This document shows positions 37,481 to 46,353 of a DNA stretch of 64,000 bases, in pieces. Positions within the stretch are counted from its first letter, which is position 1. Every line of letters starts with the position of its first letter. The stretch spans positions 186,001 through 250,000 of the forward strand of contig CP000475.1 of assembly GCA_000014925.1 (NCBI GenBank). The letters are read 5' to 3'. The position numbers were made by a program, and so were the translations under genes. The DNA comes from Paenarthrobacter aurescens TC1. GTDB taxonomy: Bacteria > Actinomycetota > Actinomycetes > Actinomycetales > Micrococcaceae. Under the pieces are notes generated by a model, which ran no database searches, was not told the DNA's origin, and worked only from the letters and a program-made list of their open reading frames with translations.

Positions 37481-38619
37481 TTTTTGTTTATGCGGTCATG
37501 AGAAATCCGGGCTAGCGCTAAGGGAGATAGCCCAATTGCAGCCAGTGTAGGCAAAATTAACGCTGCGACAGCAGTAGATAGAGCTCCTACCGGGATAGCA
37601 AGAAGATATCCGATTAAAATGGCAATGGGTACAACCAAGACTTGGGGAACATTATTGACTAAGTTTGCAATAGCTACAAAAGTGCCAATTTCACCAATCA
37701 TATTGATAAAGCCCAAGAACAAACCGACAGAAAATAAAGTTACAAGAAAAATACGACTGCCGTCTACTAGGGCATCTGATGCTTCTCGGGGACTAAACTT
37801 AGCACAGACCATAGTAAGGATTACTGTAATTATAACATTTATCGCTGGAGTAAAAATATTAATGTGAATAAGTTTGTTAATATTAGATCCGAACACCGCC
37901 ATAATCAAAAGCGCAATAAAGGGTACCGCTTTTATCCACATTTGATTAACAGAATCAGTAGCATCCTCTGCAGCCGCAGCATTTTCACTGGTCTCACTTC
38001 CAGTGCCTTTAAACATAGTCCCCCGTTTTAATACTCCAAATACTGCAATTCCTATGCCTATCACAAAGAACAGAGCAACTATCGGCTGCATTAAAGAAAA
38101 ATATTCAAATATATCAATCTTAGCCATTTGAGCCGCAACTACAGCATGACCCGATACTGGAGTGGTAGAAAAAGCAACTGCGGAGACAATCGTCATACCG
38201 GCTATAACTTCAGGCACCGCACCGAACGCAGCAAAGACTAAAGGTGCTATTACGATACTATTACTTGATGCTAACCCTGACATTAAAGTGGCTACTCCCT
38301 GGATTAGAACCATAAAACCTGCCAGTATCGCTATACGTCCTTTAAAATAATGATTAGCCAAATTTACAACAGAATTGATGGAACCAGCTTTTGTAACCAT
38401 TGATGCCGTAGCGGCATACAAAATTGGAACCGTCATACCGAGCATTTTGGTAATGCCTTCTGTAAAAAGCTTATTAATTACTACTGCATCTAATCGTCCC
38501 AATATAATTGCTAAGGCTCCGCCTATGAATGCCGCAACCAACATATGCTGCTTCCGCACCAAAAGAAAGATAATAATCAGCAAAGGTAATACCAGTAATA
38601 AAAATTCCATGTTATTCAT
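37474..38619 (-). CDS. Permease of the CitMHS/GntP-like superfamily, 3'-truncated, Firmicutes type
   Basis: 381 residues and about ten hydrophobic segments. It opens with a typical ion-transporter N-terminus (M-E-F-L-L-L-V-L-P-L-L-I-I-I-F) and an S-G-L-A-S-S-N-S loop. The last residues (R-I-S-H-D-R-I-N-K-N-G) run into the IS1380 end, so the natural C-terminus is lost. The DNA is conspicuously A+T-rich and the codon use is Firmicutes-like, as for atzC and arcC upstream on the same strand. It was probably the uptake system of the ancestral operon; substrate unknown. Confidence 0.65.
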
Positions 38620-38661
38620 CTCCTCAAATTAACATCAATAGGTAAAAATCTTACGCGTTAG

Positions 38662-39866
38662 GGAATCTCTGCACGAATCCCCCGAATCCGTGGTTGCCTG
38701 AATCCGTATGAACCGCGACGATGTGAAGCATGAAGCAAACGAGCCTTGGCCTGCCGAACACCTCGCGGCGAACGCGCAAGCGCGAATTCCTGGAGTCGAT
38801 GGAGCGCGTGGTTCCCTGGAGCGAACTGGTGTCGCTGATCGAGCCCTATGCACCGCAGTCCGGCCACCGCGGCCAGCAGCCCTTCGCGGTAGAGGCGATG
38901 CTGCGCATCCACTTCATGCAGCAGTGGTTCAATCTCAGTGATCCGGCGATGGAAGAGGCGCTGCACGACGTGCCGGTGTTCCGTGACTTCGCGGGCCTGT
39001 CCAACTGGGCCGATGCCATGCCCAGCGAATCCAGCATCCTGCGCTTTCGCCATCTGCTGGAGCGCCACAAGCTGGCCGATCAGATCCTTGCCACGGTCAA
39101 TGGGTTGCTCAGCGCCAAGGGGCTGCTGCTCAAGGCCGGCACGGTGGTGGACGCCACGCTGATCGCGGCTCCCAGTTCGACGAAGAACCGTGAGGGAGAG
39201 CGAGACCCCGAGATGCACCAGAGCAAGAAAGGACAGCAGTGGTATTTTGGGATGAAGGCGCACATCGGCGTGGATGCCGAGTCCGGTCTGGTGCACACGG
39301 TGCAAGGAACGTCGGGCAACGTCAATGACGTCGTCGAGGCCAACAGCCTGCTGCACGGCGAAGAGACGGTGGTGTTTACCGATGCCGGCTACCAAGGAGC
39401 GGACAAGCGTCCTGATGCCAAGCCTGGTGTGACGTGGCATGTGGCAATGCGCCCGGGCAAGCGGCGCGCACTGGACACGGAGCACAACGAAGCCGATGCC
39501 TTGCTTGAGAAGATCGAGCGGATCAAGGCGGGTGTGCGCGCGAAGGTGGAGCACCCGTTTCGGGTGATCAAGCGCCAGTTCGGACACGTGAAGGTGCGCT
39601 ACCGGGGATTGAAGAAGAACACGGCGCAGTTGAAGACGCTGTTCGCGCTGTCCAACCTGTGGATGGTGAGGAACAAGGTCGGGAGCTTGGTGGGATGAGT
39701 GCGCCCGCAGGCTGCCAAAAGGCAGCGAAGACCGCAGAAAAGCGGTGATTGAGGGGCACCGAGAGGCGATTCGCAGCAACACGGAGCCGCGATTCACTGC
39801 AAATCGACTTGCTCCCATGACAGTCAACTCGCAACCACGGTCAAAAGTGATTCGTGCAGACCATCC
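38662..39866 (+). mobile_element. IS5-family insertion sequence, complete
   Basis: 1,205 bp. Imperfect terminal inverted repeats share TCTGCACGAATC (left end GGAATCTCTGCACGAATC, right end reading inward GGATGGTCTGCACGAATC). A TTAG duplication flanks both ends (38,658-38,661 and 39,867-39,870). This is a clean, recent insertion that separates the permease gene from atzC within the low-GC segment. Confidence 0.88.
38730..39698 (+). CDS. IS5-family transposase
   Basis: 322 residues, full length for the IS5 group. The DDE residues are visible as V-D-A-T-L-I, T-D-A-G-Y-Q-G and the E in V-E-H-P-F-R-V-I-K-R-Q-F-G. An N-terminal DUF772-type domain carries F-A-V-E-A-M-L-R-I-H. The frame is intact, so the element may be mobile. 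High-GC proteobacterial composition contrasts with the A+T-rich flanks. Confidence 0.92.
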   Translation: MKQTSLGLPNTSRRTRKREFLESMERVVPWSELVSLIEPYAPQSGHRGQQPFAVEAMLRIHFMQQWFNLSDPAMEEALHDVPVFRDFAGLSNWADAMPSESSILRFRHLLERHKLADQILATVNGLLSAKGLLLKAGTVVDATLIAAPSSTKNREGERDPEMHQSKKGQQWYFGMKAHIGVDAESGLVHTVQGTSGNVNDVVEANSLLHGEETVVFTDAGYQGADKRPDAKPGVTWHVAMRPGKRRALDTEHNEADALLEKIERIKAGVRAKVEHPFRVIKRQFGHVKVRYRGLKKNTAQLKTLFALSNLWMVRNKVGSLVG

Positions 39867-39895
39867 TTAGGGTGCCGCTCCAAAAAAAGCATCTA

Positions 39896-41119
39896 TTAGG
39901 CAACTATAACCTCATCCTTCACAATGATACGTCCATTTTTAATTACGCATAGTCTTTTTGCTTGGTCGATTATTGCCCATTGTGGTGACAACGAATTTAA
40001 TACAACAAGATCGGCCTTTTTACCAACTTCTATCCCATAGTTCTTTTCAATTCCTAAAACTCTAGCACCCTCTGACGTTATCATTTTCCAAATTAGTCCC
40101 AAATCTCTGTTTGTCTTTAACTCTAATCTCTGAGTTTCGATCAGAGCCCCTTGTACCATATCACCGTTGCCAAAGGGAACCCAAAAATCTCTGATATTGT
40201 CCGAAGCACAGCCAAGATTGATGCCAGCTTCAAGCAGCTTTATCACCGGCATAGTAGGCGGTGTACTACTAAAACAGGTAACAAATTTCATACCCGAATC
40301 CTTGTACAATGGGATTGCCTCATCGAGCCATTCGGACGGAGCATCTGCAAAACACCAGGCATGACTCGTAGTTACTCTACCCTTATACCCATTTTCAATT
40401 GTCTTTTGGGCAAGACGATTTATCGAATATACTCCAACAGTTCCAATATCATGTATGTGATAGTCGATATCAACATCGTATTCCTTTGCTAATTTAAAGC
40501 ATAGGTCTAAAGAACCCTCAACATTATTTTCCCGCGTAGCAGGATCAACTCCCCCAACTAAATCACAGCCCATATCCAAGGATTTTCTAATCAATGATTC
40601 AGATTCCAAATCAACGAAAAATCCACTCTGTGCAAAGGCTACGACTTGTATATCGATAAGATCCTTTAACTCTTCCTTGGCTTCTAAAACTGCTTCCACT
40701 GCTTTTGTTTTAGCAACTGAATCTACATCTACATGGGTCCGGGTGTATAAAGTCCCATGGAGTACCTGCATGTGAGCATGTTCTATCACATGTCTTTTTA
40801 TTTCTTCGTGGGTAGCATTTTTATAATATTTCAAGCCATCCTCGATGGCAGCATCGATGGCAGCATCCCTTGTATAAGGTCTGCTCCAAAACTTCGGTAA
40901 TCTTTCACCTGTGCTCGTAAATGACTTATCCATATGGGTATGTGCATCGACAAATCCGGGAGACACAAGGTTACCCTTTGCATCAATTTCGTCTTTTACG
41001 GTTCCTTCAATTTTAGCTTCTATTTTGATTATTCTGTCACCAACAATCCCAATATCATATACACTGTCTTTTTCACTTAGATAGGCGTTTCTAATGATTA
41101 AATCAAAATCTTTACTCAT
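39896..41119 (-). CDS. atzC: N-isopropylammelide isopropylaminohydrolase, with a 4-residue internal duplication
   Basis: 407 residues from the ATG at 41,119, which has AGGA five bases upstream; the longer frame from 41,131 adds four codons. I recognise the sequence as AtzC of atrazine degraders. It hydrolyses N-isopropylammelide to cyanuric acid and isopropylamine, the third step of the pathway. It is a cytosine-deaminase-like amidohydrolase with Zn ligands H60 and H62 (A-H-T-H-M-D), a H-I-H segment and a later Asp. The AtzC I recall is 403 residues; the extra four are a tandem copy of D-A-A-I at 85-92. The gene is much A+T-richer than atzB. Confidence 0.95.
   Translation of the reverse strand: MSKDFDLIIRNAYLSEKDSVYDIGIVGDRIIKIEAKIEGTVKDEIDAKGNLVSPGFVDAHTHMDKSFTSTGERLPKFWSRPYTRDAAIDAAIEDGLKYYKNATHEEIKRHVIEHAHMQVLHGTLYTRTHVDVDSVAKTKAVEAVLEAKEELKDLIDIQVVAFAQSGFFVDLESESLIRKSLDMGCDLVGGVDPATRENNVEGSLDLCFKLAKEYDVDIDYHIHDIGTVGVYSINRLAQKTIENGYKGRVTTSHAWCFADAPSEWLDEAIPLYKDSGMKFVTCFSSTPPTMPVIKLLEAGINLGCASDNIRDFWVPFGNGDMVQGALIETQRLELKTNRDLGLIWKMITSEGARVLGIEKNYGIEVGKKADLVVLNSLSPQWAIIDQAKRLCVIKNGRIIVKDEVIVA
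40843..40866. repeat. 12-bp perfect tandem duplication inside atzC
   Basis: CGATGGCAGCAT occurs twice in a row. It keeps the frame and inserts D-A-A-I after Y-T-R-D-A-A-I near residue 88. This accounts exactly for the 407- versus 403-residue length difference from the AtzC I know. Confidence 0.9.
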
Positions 41120-41242
41120 TTTTATCCTCATTTTTTAAACTAGGACTTGTAACTTCGAGCCTTCTTTTTGGTAGATTTAAACTAACTTTTTAGGTTCGGG
41201 AATAATAATCGTACCAGCTTCCCCTTTTAAGGCCCGTCCAAT

Positions 41243-42136
41243 TTATTCCGGAGAGGTAATAATCGACTTATGGCCTCCGTTTTCAACAAACAATAAAGCT
41301 GCTTCCATTTTTGGTCCCATGCTGCCTGGCGGAAAGTGGCCCTCTTGTTGATACCTACGCCCTTCGCTGACTGTAATCGTATCTAGTTCCTTTTGTGACT
41401 CCTTTCCATAGTTAATTGCGACATGACTCACCCCTGTAAGTATTACAAAGGTTTCAGCTCCTACGTCCCTGGCTAGTTGTTGGCCGGCTAAGTCTTTGTC
41501 AATAACTGCTTCAACCCCCGTATAGTTCCCATTGTCATCTAGGTAAACGGGAATTCCCCCTCCTCCGGCGGCAATAACTACTGTTCCTCCTTCCAACAAA
41601 TAATGGATCGCCTCTTTCTCCAAAATTTCTAATGGAAGGGGTGAGGGAACTACCCGCCGCCATCCACGCCCACTGTCTTCTATCATTACATAACCTTTTT
41701 CCGCAGTAATGTTTTTTGCTTCATTTTCACTGTAGAAAGGTCCAACCGGCTTTGTGGGATTTTGAAAGGCAGGATCAGCTATATCTACCTTGACCCTTGT
41801 AACTACTGTAACTACCGGTATCTGGGCTTTATCTTTTACTAATACATTTGTCAGCTCCTGTTGAATGGCATAACCTAAGGAACCTTGGGTATTAGAAACA
41901 CAAACATCTAGAGGCATAGCCGGTACAATTGATTTGCTTAGTTCATTTTTAATTAAAATATTACCTACCTGTGGGCCGTTCCCATGAGTTAACACGAGGT
42001 GGTACCCATTTTTTATCAAATCAACAAGGTTAGAACACATTTCTTTGATATTAACCACCTGTTCCTGAAAAGTACCCTTCTGGTTCTCTTTTGTAATGGC
42101 ATTACCCCCAAAAGCTATGACAATACTTTTTCCCAT
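41243..42136 (-). CDS. arcC: Carbamate kinase ending at a premature stop
   Basis: 297 residues with amino-acid-kinase motifs (A-F-G-G-N-A near residue 9, H-G-N-G-P-Q-V-G, A-A-G-G-G-G-I-P-V). Carbamate kinase turns carbamoyl phosphate and ADP into ATP, CO2 and ammonia. After T-S-P-E a TAA at 41,243 ends the frame. The same frame continues for 21 family-like residues (I-G-R-A-L-K-G-E-A-G-T-I-I, typical C-terminus) to a second TAA at 41,177. The natural protein was thus about 319 residues. The lost C-terminus packs on the nucleotide domain in this family, so activity is doubtful. Same A+T-rich segment as atzC. Confidence 0.85.
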   Translation of the reverse strand: MGKSIVIAFGGNAITKENQKGTFQEQVVNIKEMCSNLVDLIKNGYHLVLTHGNGPQVGNILIKNELSKSIVPAMPLDVCVSNTQGSLGYAIQQELTNVLVKDKAQIPVVTVVTRVKVDIADPAFQNPTKPVGPFYSENEAKNITAEKGYVMIEDSGRGWRRVVPSPLPLEILEKEAIHYLLEGGTVVIAAGGGGIPVYLDDNGNYTGVEAVIDKDLAGQQLARDVGAETFVILTGVSHVAINYGKESQKELDTITVSEGRRYQQEGHFPPGSMGPKMEAALLFVENGGHKSIITSPE

Positions 42137-42167
42137 TTAACTACCCCGTTATTTTTAATTTTTGCAG

Positions 42168-42679
42168 CTATTTTACATATTCTTGGACAAAAGCCGATAG
42201 AGCTTTGTTAAAGCAGGCTTTAGGGGGATTTACAAGGCCAGCCCCTATTTGCCCTACCCCAGGTTCTTTATGAGCTATCCCTGTATTTATTTGCGGTAAA
42301 ATTCCAACTTCAATAACTTTTCTGAGGTCAATCCCGGTAGCACTACCTCGGAAATTAAACTGAGGAATATTAAAGAATTTATGCTCGTCCAAAGTTATCT
42401 CATACATACGGTTAGAACAGCTAAAAGCATCTTCTACGGAGCCCCCGACAAACTGGGTAATAGCTGGAGCCGCCGCCATGGCAAATCCTCCTATCCCGGC
42501 CGTTTCGGTGATAGCACTATCACCAATGTCCGGATTGGCGTCTTCTTCGGTAAACCCTGGGAAAATGAGGCCCTTAACCATTTCAGCGGGAGCTGTAAAC
42601 CATCTGGTTCCTAAACCACTTATCCGAATTCCAAATTCTGTCCCGTTTCGTGCCATGGTTGTAACCATTGTACTATAAG
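42168..42679 (-). pseudogene. DUF1116 (YlbE/AllG-like) protein, 3' fragment
   Basis: About 170 residues match the C-terminal part of DUF1116 proteins: G-I-R-I-S-G-L-G-T-R-W-F-T-A-P, then G-D-S-A-I-T-E-T-A-G-I-G-G-F-A-M-A. The frame is homologous right up to the IS91 end at 42,680, where the first 300 or so residues are cut away. DUF1116 proteins accompany FdrA and carbamate kinase in ureide (allantoin/oxamate) catabolism, where carbamoyl is passed to phosphate. That is the likely ancestral context of this segment. Confidence 0.8.
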
Positions 42680-43782
42680 ACGGATAGGAAATTCAACCGC
42701 ATGAGGCCAAGTATGGCACGAGTTTTGGGCCTCGAAACACGTTCGGCCAAGGAAGGTTGAGCGCTCGCTTGCCGCTCAATGGCAAGAGCTTGGGAGGCAG
42801 TATGCATTTGGGCCTGGCGCGCGCGCAGCTGCTTCCCCGCAGCGATGGATACCGCCGCTTCACTGGGTCACCAATTGACGCGCTGGTCTACCTCGTCGGG
42901 TTGAGCTGCCAGATCCCAATCCGGCTCGCCTTGCGCACCATCATCCACCGGCGCGTCGCAGCCCTCCCACAGCGGTGGCCCGCGTGCCGGGGTGATGTGC
43001 GGGGGGGCAGACTCCACCCCGATGTGGTTCAGGATGTGGCGGATTTCGGCGCTGTGGGTGATGAAGGCAATGATGCGCATCTGCCCACCGCACATGGGGC
43101 ACAGCAGCGGAAATGCCTCGTAGATGCGGGCAATCAGCACCGCCCACAAGTAATGCGCCGCTCGCTTCGGGCGTGCTTCAGGTTCGGGTGTGGGTGTGGC
43201 CGCGTTGCCCGGCGCCGCCACCCCAGGTACGCCCGCGCCAGGTTGTGCAGTCTCCACCGTGGCTGGTTGCGACGCAGCAGGCTGAGCCAGCGCCGTTACC
43301 GCCGCTCTCAGCGGCGAGTTTGGTGCCAGCACACCAAAGTAGCGGTGCCGGTGGGTGCGTGGCGGTGGCACCAGCGCGGCGATGCGGTCGATCAGTTCCA
43401 GCGGTGTGAGGTGCAGCTCATCTGCCTTGGCACCACGCTTGTCACTGGTGGGCTCGCTGCGCTGTTTGGCACAGCGGTACACCAGTTTGCTTCCCTCTTT
43501 GCGTAGGCGCTCCATGGAAAACGGTGGACGCGCGCAATAGCGCAGCAGCCGCTCCAGCGCAGCGCGGTCGTGGGCTTCGATGCAGACACCGGCGTCCACC
43601 GAGAAGCCGCTGTGTTTGTAGCCCAGCATGTCTTTGGCGTCACAGTTCTCCAGCAGGCCCCGAGCAACGAAGGCGCGCAGGATGCGTTTTTGCAGTGTGG
43701 TCTGCACTGGGGCCACGGTAGCCGCATCGATGCCGGTGGCCGCGTGAAAGATGACACCCGGCGATGAGATTCGAGGGGTCGC
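42680..43782 (-). mobile_element. IS91-family element, partial copy A
   Basis: 1,103 bp nearly identical to 50,482-51,584: the origin-side end (ACGGATAGGAAATTCAACCG...) and the C-terminal two thirds of the transposase gene. The remainder of the element is missing because a 975-bp deletion fused it to lpdA. The base quartet next to the end is TAAG here and GTTC at copy B. IS91 elements insert beside short tetranucleotides. Confidence 0.85.
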
Positions 43783-44751
43783 TGCTTCGGGGCTGTCGTC
43801 GAACAGCAGCTTGGTGAAGCCTTCGTCGCGGCCGTTGGCAATGGCGCGGCCCGAGGCCGTCCAGGGGAACAGGCCCTTCTTGACCTTGATGCCTTGGGCC
43901 TTGGCCTGGTCTTCCGTCAGGCCCACCCAAGCCACTTCAGGGTCGGTGTAGGCCACGCTTGGGATCACGCGGGCGTTGAAGGCGGCGCTTGCCAGCTCTT
44001 TGTTGCCTTGCAGTTCACCGGCAATCACTTCTGCCGCCACGTGTGCCTCATGCACCGCCTTGTGCGCCAGCATGGGCTGGCCCACGATGTCGCCGATGGC
44101 AAAGATGTGCGGCACGTTGGTGCGCATCTGGATATCGACGTTGATGAAGCCACGGTCCGTGACGGCCACGCCAGCCTTTTCAGCGGCAATCTTCTTGCCG
44201 TTGGGCGTGCGGCCCACGGCCTGCAGCACCAGGTCGTACACCTGGGGTTCGGGGGTGGTGCCGCCCTCTTCCGCTGGCGCGAATGTGACCTTGATGCCTT
44301 CAGGTGTGGCCTCGGCACCCACGGTTTTCGTCTTCAACATGATGTTGTCGAAGCGCTTGGCGTTCATCTTCTGCCAGATCTTGACCAGGTCGCGGTCGGC
44401 GCCCTGCATCAGGCCGTCCATCATTTCCACCACATCCAGGCGTGCGCCCAGGGTGCTGTACACCGTGCCCATTTCCAGGCCGATGATGCCGCCGCCCAGG
44501 ATGAGCATGCGTTTGGGCACGCCGCTGAGCGCCAGCGCGCCGGTGGAATCGACCACGCGCGGGTCGTTGGGCATGAACGGCAGGCGCACGGCCTGGCTGC
44601 CAGCGGCGATGATGGCGCGCTTGAAGGCGATGACCTTCTTGGTGCCCGTCTTCTCCTGGCCCGTGCCGGTGGTTTCTTCCACTTCGAGGTGGTTGGCGCC
44701 GACAAAGGCACCGTAGCCGCGAACGGTGGTGACCTTGCGCATTTTGGCCAT
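42868..44751 (-). pseudogene. Chimeric ORF: LpdA fragment fused in frame to IS91 transposase C-terminus
   Basis: 627 codons. Residues 1-323 (44,751-43,783) are the middle of a Comamonadaceae-type LpdA (G-G-G-I-I-G-L-E-M, then A-I-G-D-I-V). Residues 324-627 (43,782-42,868) are the IS91 transposase after its HUH region. The joint S-P-E-A/A-T-P-R is created by an exact 325-codon deletion relative to 50,482-53,531. The LpdA N-terminus is missing because IS1071 begins three bases beyond the first codon. No function is expected. Confidence 0.88.
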
Positions 44752-44754
44752 GGC

Positions 44755-46214
44755 GGGGTCTCCTCGTTTTCAGTGCAATAAGTGACGGTACGCAAAGCTA
44801 GCACTGGCGCGGGGGTGGTCTGGGTAGACCGTTGATTTCATTGACTTTCCTGTTCGCTTTGTAAACGGGTATGGTGGCCTCCCACTTTTGAGGTTCACGA
44901 TGCAGGGTTGGCACACAACGTTTTTGGGGATGCGTGGGCTCCCCCGCGATATCAGCGACTTCGAGATGAAGGCATTTTTCACCTTCGATGGTGCCGAGCG
45001 CGACGCAATCAATGCACGCCGAGGTGATTCCCACAAGCTTGGTCTGGCGCTCCATATTGGTTTCCTGCGCATGAGTGGGCGTTTGCTCGGTGCCTTTCGG
45101 GTAATTCCAGTAGCCTTGTGGCGCCACCTTGGCAACGAGCTTGGCATTGCAGCACCAGAAGTCGCCTCGCTGAGAGCCATGTATGAACGCGGGCGCACGC
45201 TATTCGATCACCAACAAGTAGCCTGCACGGTCCTTGGATTCCAGTGGATGAGCGAGCACCAGCGCCGCTCACTGGTACGTGAACTGCGCGACGAAGTGGC
45301 GCGCTGCGCCGACCGCGATCAGCTACTCGTGCGGGCGCGTCAATGGCTGTACAAGAACAAGCTGGTGATCGTGCACGAGCGGGCAATTCGGACACTGATT
45401 GCGGCGGCACTTGCCCAGCTTGAAGTTGAAACAGGCACCGCCATCGCCGCCAGCGTTGATCCAGCAACACTTGATCGCTGGCGAGCCTCAGTTTCAGAGC
45501 TGCGCCCAGATGGACAAACCCAGCAGAGTTGGCTATGGGCTGCACCGGCGAAACACTCAACCCGCCAAATCAGCGAGGTACTGGAGCGCATCGACCTGCT
45601 TTACACGCTGGACGTTCATAAGCACCTGGCAGACATCCCCGATCTCATCTTGCGCCGCTACGCGCGCCGACTTGTCTCCAGGCCGCCCTCAGCCGGAGCC
45701 AAGATCAAAGAGCCAGCGCGCACCGTGGAGGTCGCATGCTTTCTTCGGTATTGCCTGTTCACCACCACAGACCAGTTGATCCTTATGGTGCAGCGCCGGA
45801 TCGCCGATCTGTGGCGTCAGGCTGCCGCCGATGTCCCCGCTACCGTCAATTGGGCCGCAATGTACAAAACGCTGCTCGGCGAACTTGTTGCCTTGAGCGC
45901 GCAAGGTGCGGTGCCAGATGCTGAGTTGCGTGCCCGTCTTGAAGCCTTGATCACCGAAACCCAGAAACGCAAACCACCGAGCAGGGCCTCCCTGGTCCGC
46001 GAGGGATTGATTGATGGAATTCGCCCCGTGCGGTCGTTGCTCGTCGCCATTGCAAAGCTGCCCTGGCAGGCCACCGGCGAGCATCCTGCCATCGAGTACC
46101 TTGCCAAGCTGCAAGCTTTATATCTCAAAGGATCCAGAAAGCTGCCAGTTGAAGTGGTGGCACCAAGTCTGGGAATGATCTGGCAGGTTTCGATCTCCAG
46201 CCCAGACCGGGAAC
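44755..46214 (+). mobile_element. IS1071 (Tn3 family), left 1,460 bp only
   Basis: Starts with the IS1071 inverted repeat (GGGGTCTCCTCGTTTTCAGT) and matches the complete copy at 53,532 base for base as far as I compared, up to the C at 46,214. There the sequence changes abruptly to the atzB leader. The right half and right repeat are missing, so it cannot transpose by itself. Confidence 0.93.
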
Positions 46215-46291
46215 ACACTCAATCCGGAGAGGCAAGAAATGCAGTTGAACGAGGCTGCATAAAAACACGGTCTACACGACAACTACGTTGA
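44900..46291 (+). pseudogene. tnpA: IS1071 transposase, 3'-truncated
   Basis: The first 438 or so of 971 TnpA residues (M-Q-G-W-H-T-T-F-L-G start) are intact and identical to those of the full copy. After S-S-P-D-R-E the frame runs 25 codons into foreign DNA and stops at 46,291. The catalytic DDE domain, which lies in the C-terminal half, is absent. Confidence 0.93.
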
Positions 46292-46353
46292 CAAACACCG
46301 GTGTTTCGTGAAACCATGCCATCAGACAGGTTTACCAGAAAAAGGGAGATACC
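46288..46353 (+). promoter_or_regulatory. Candidate atzB promoter with a 14-bp perfect palindrome
   Basis: TTGACA (46,288-46,293) is a good -35 hexamer, with no strong -10 at 17-19 bases. AAACACCGGTGTTT (46,293-46,306) is a perfect palindrome just inside it and could be a repressor site, possibly for the adjacent TetR-family protein. AAGGGAG stands six bases before the ATG as ribosome site. Truncated IS1071 ends 74 bases upstream of TTGACA. Confidence 0.55.

Larger units (their letters stand above)
42680..46214. repeat. Long direct repeat, left copy (IS91-lpdA-IS1071)
   Basis: 3,535 bp repeated in the same orientation at 50,482-54,991. The right copy carries an additional 975 bp (51,585-52,559). 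The two copies flank atzB, tetR and the purine permease. I saw two single-base differences in the IS91 part and ten clustered differences at 44,080-44,173. Confidence 0.92.
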
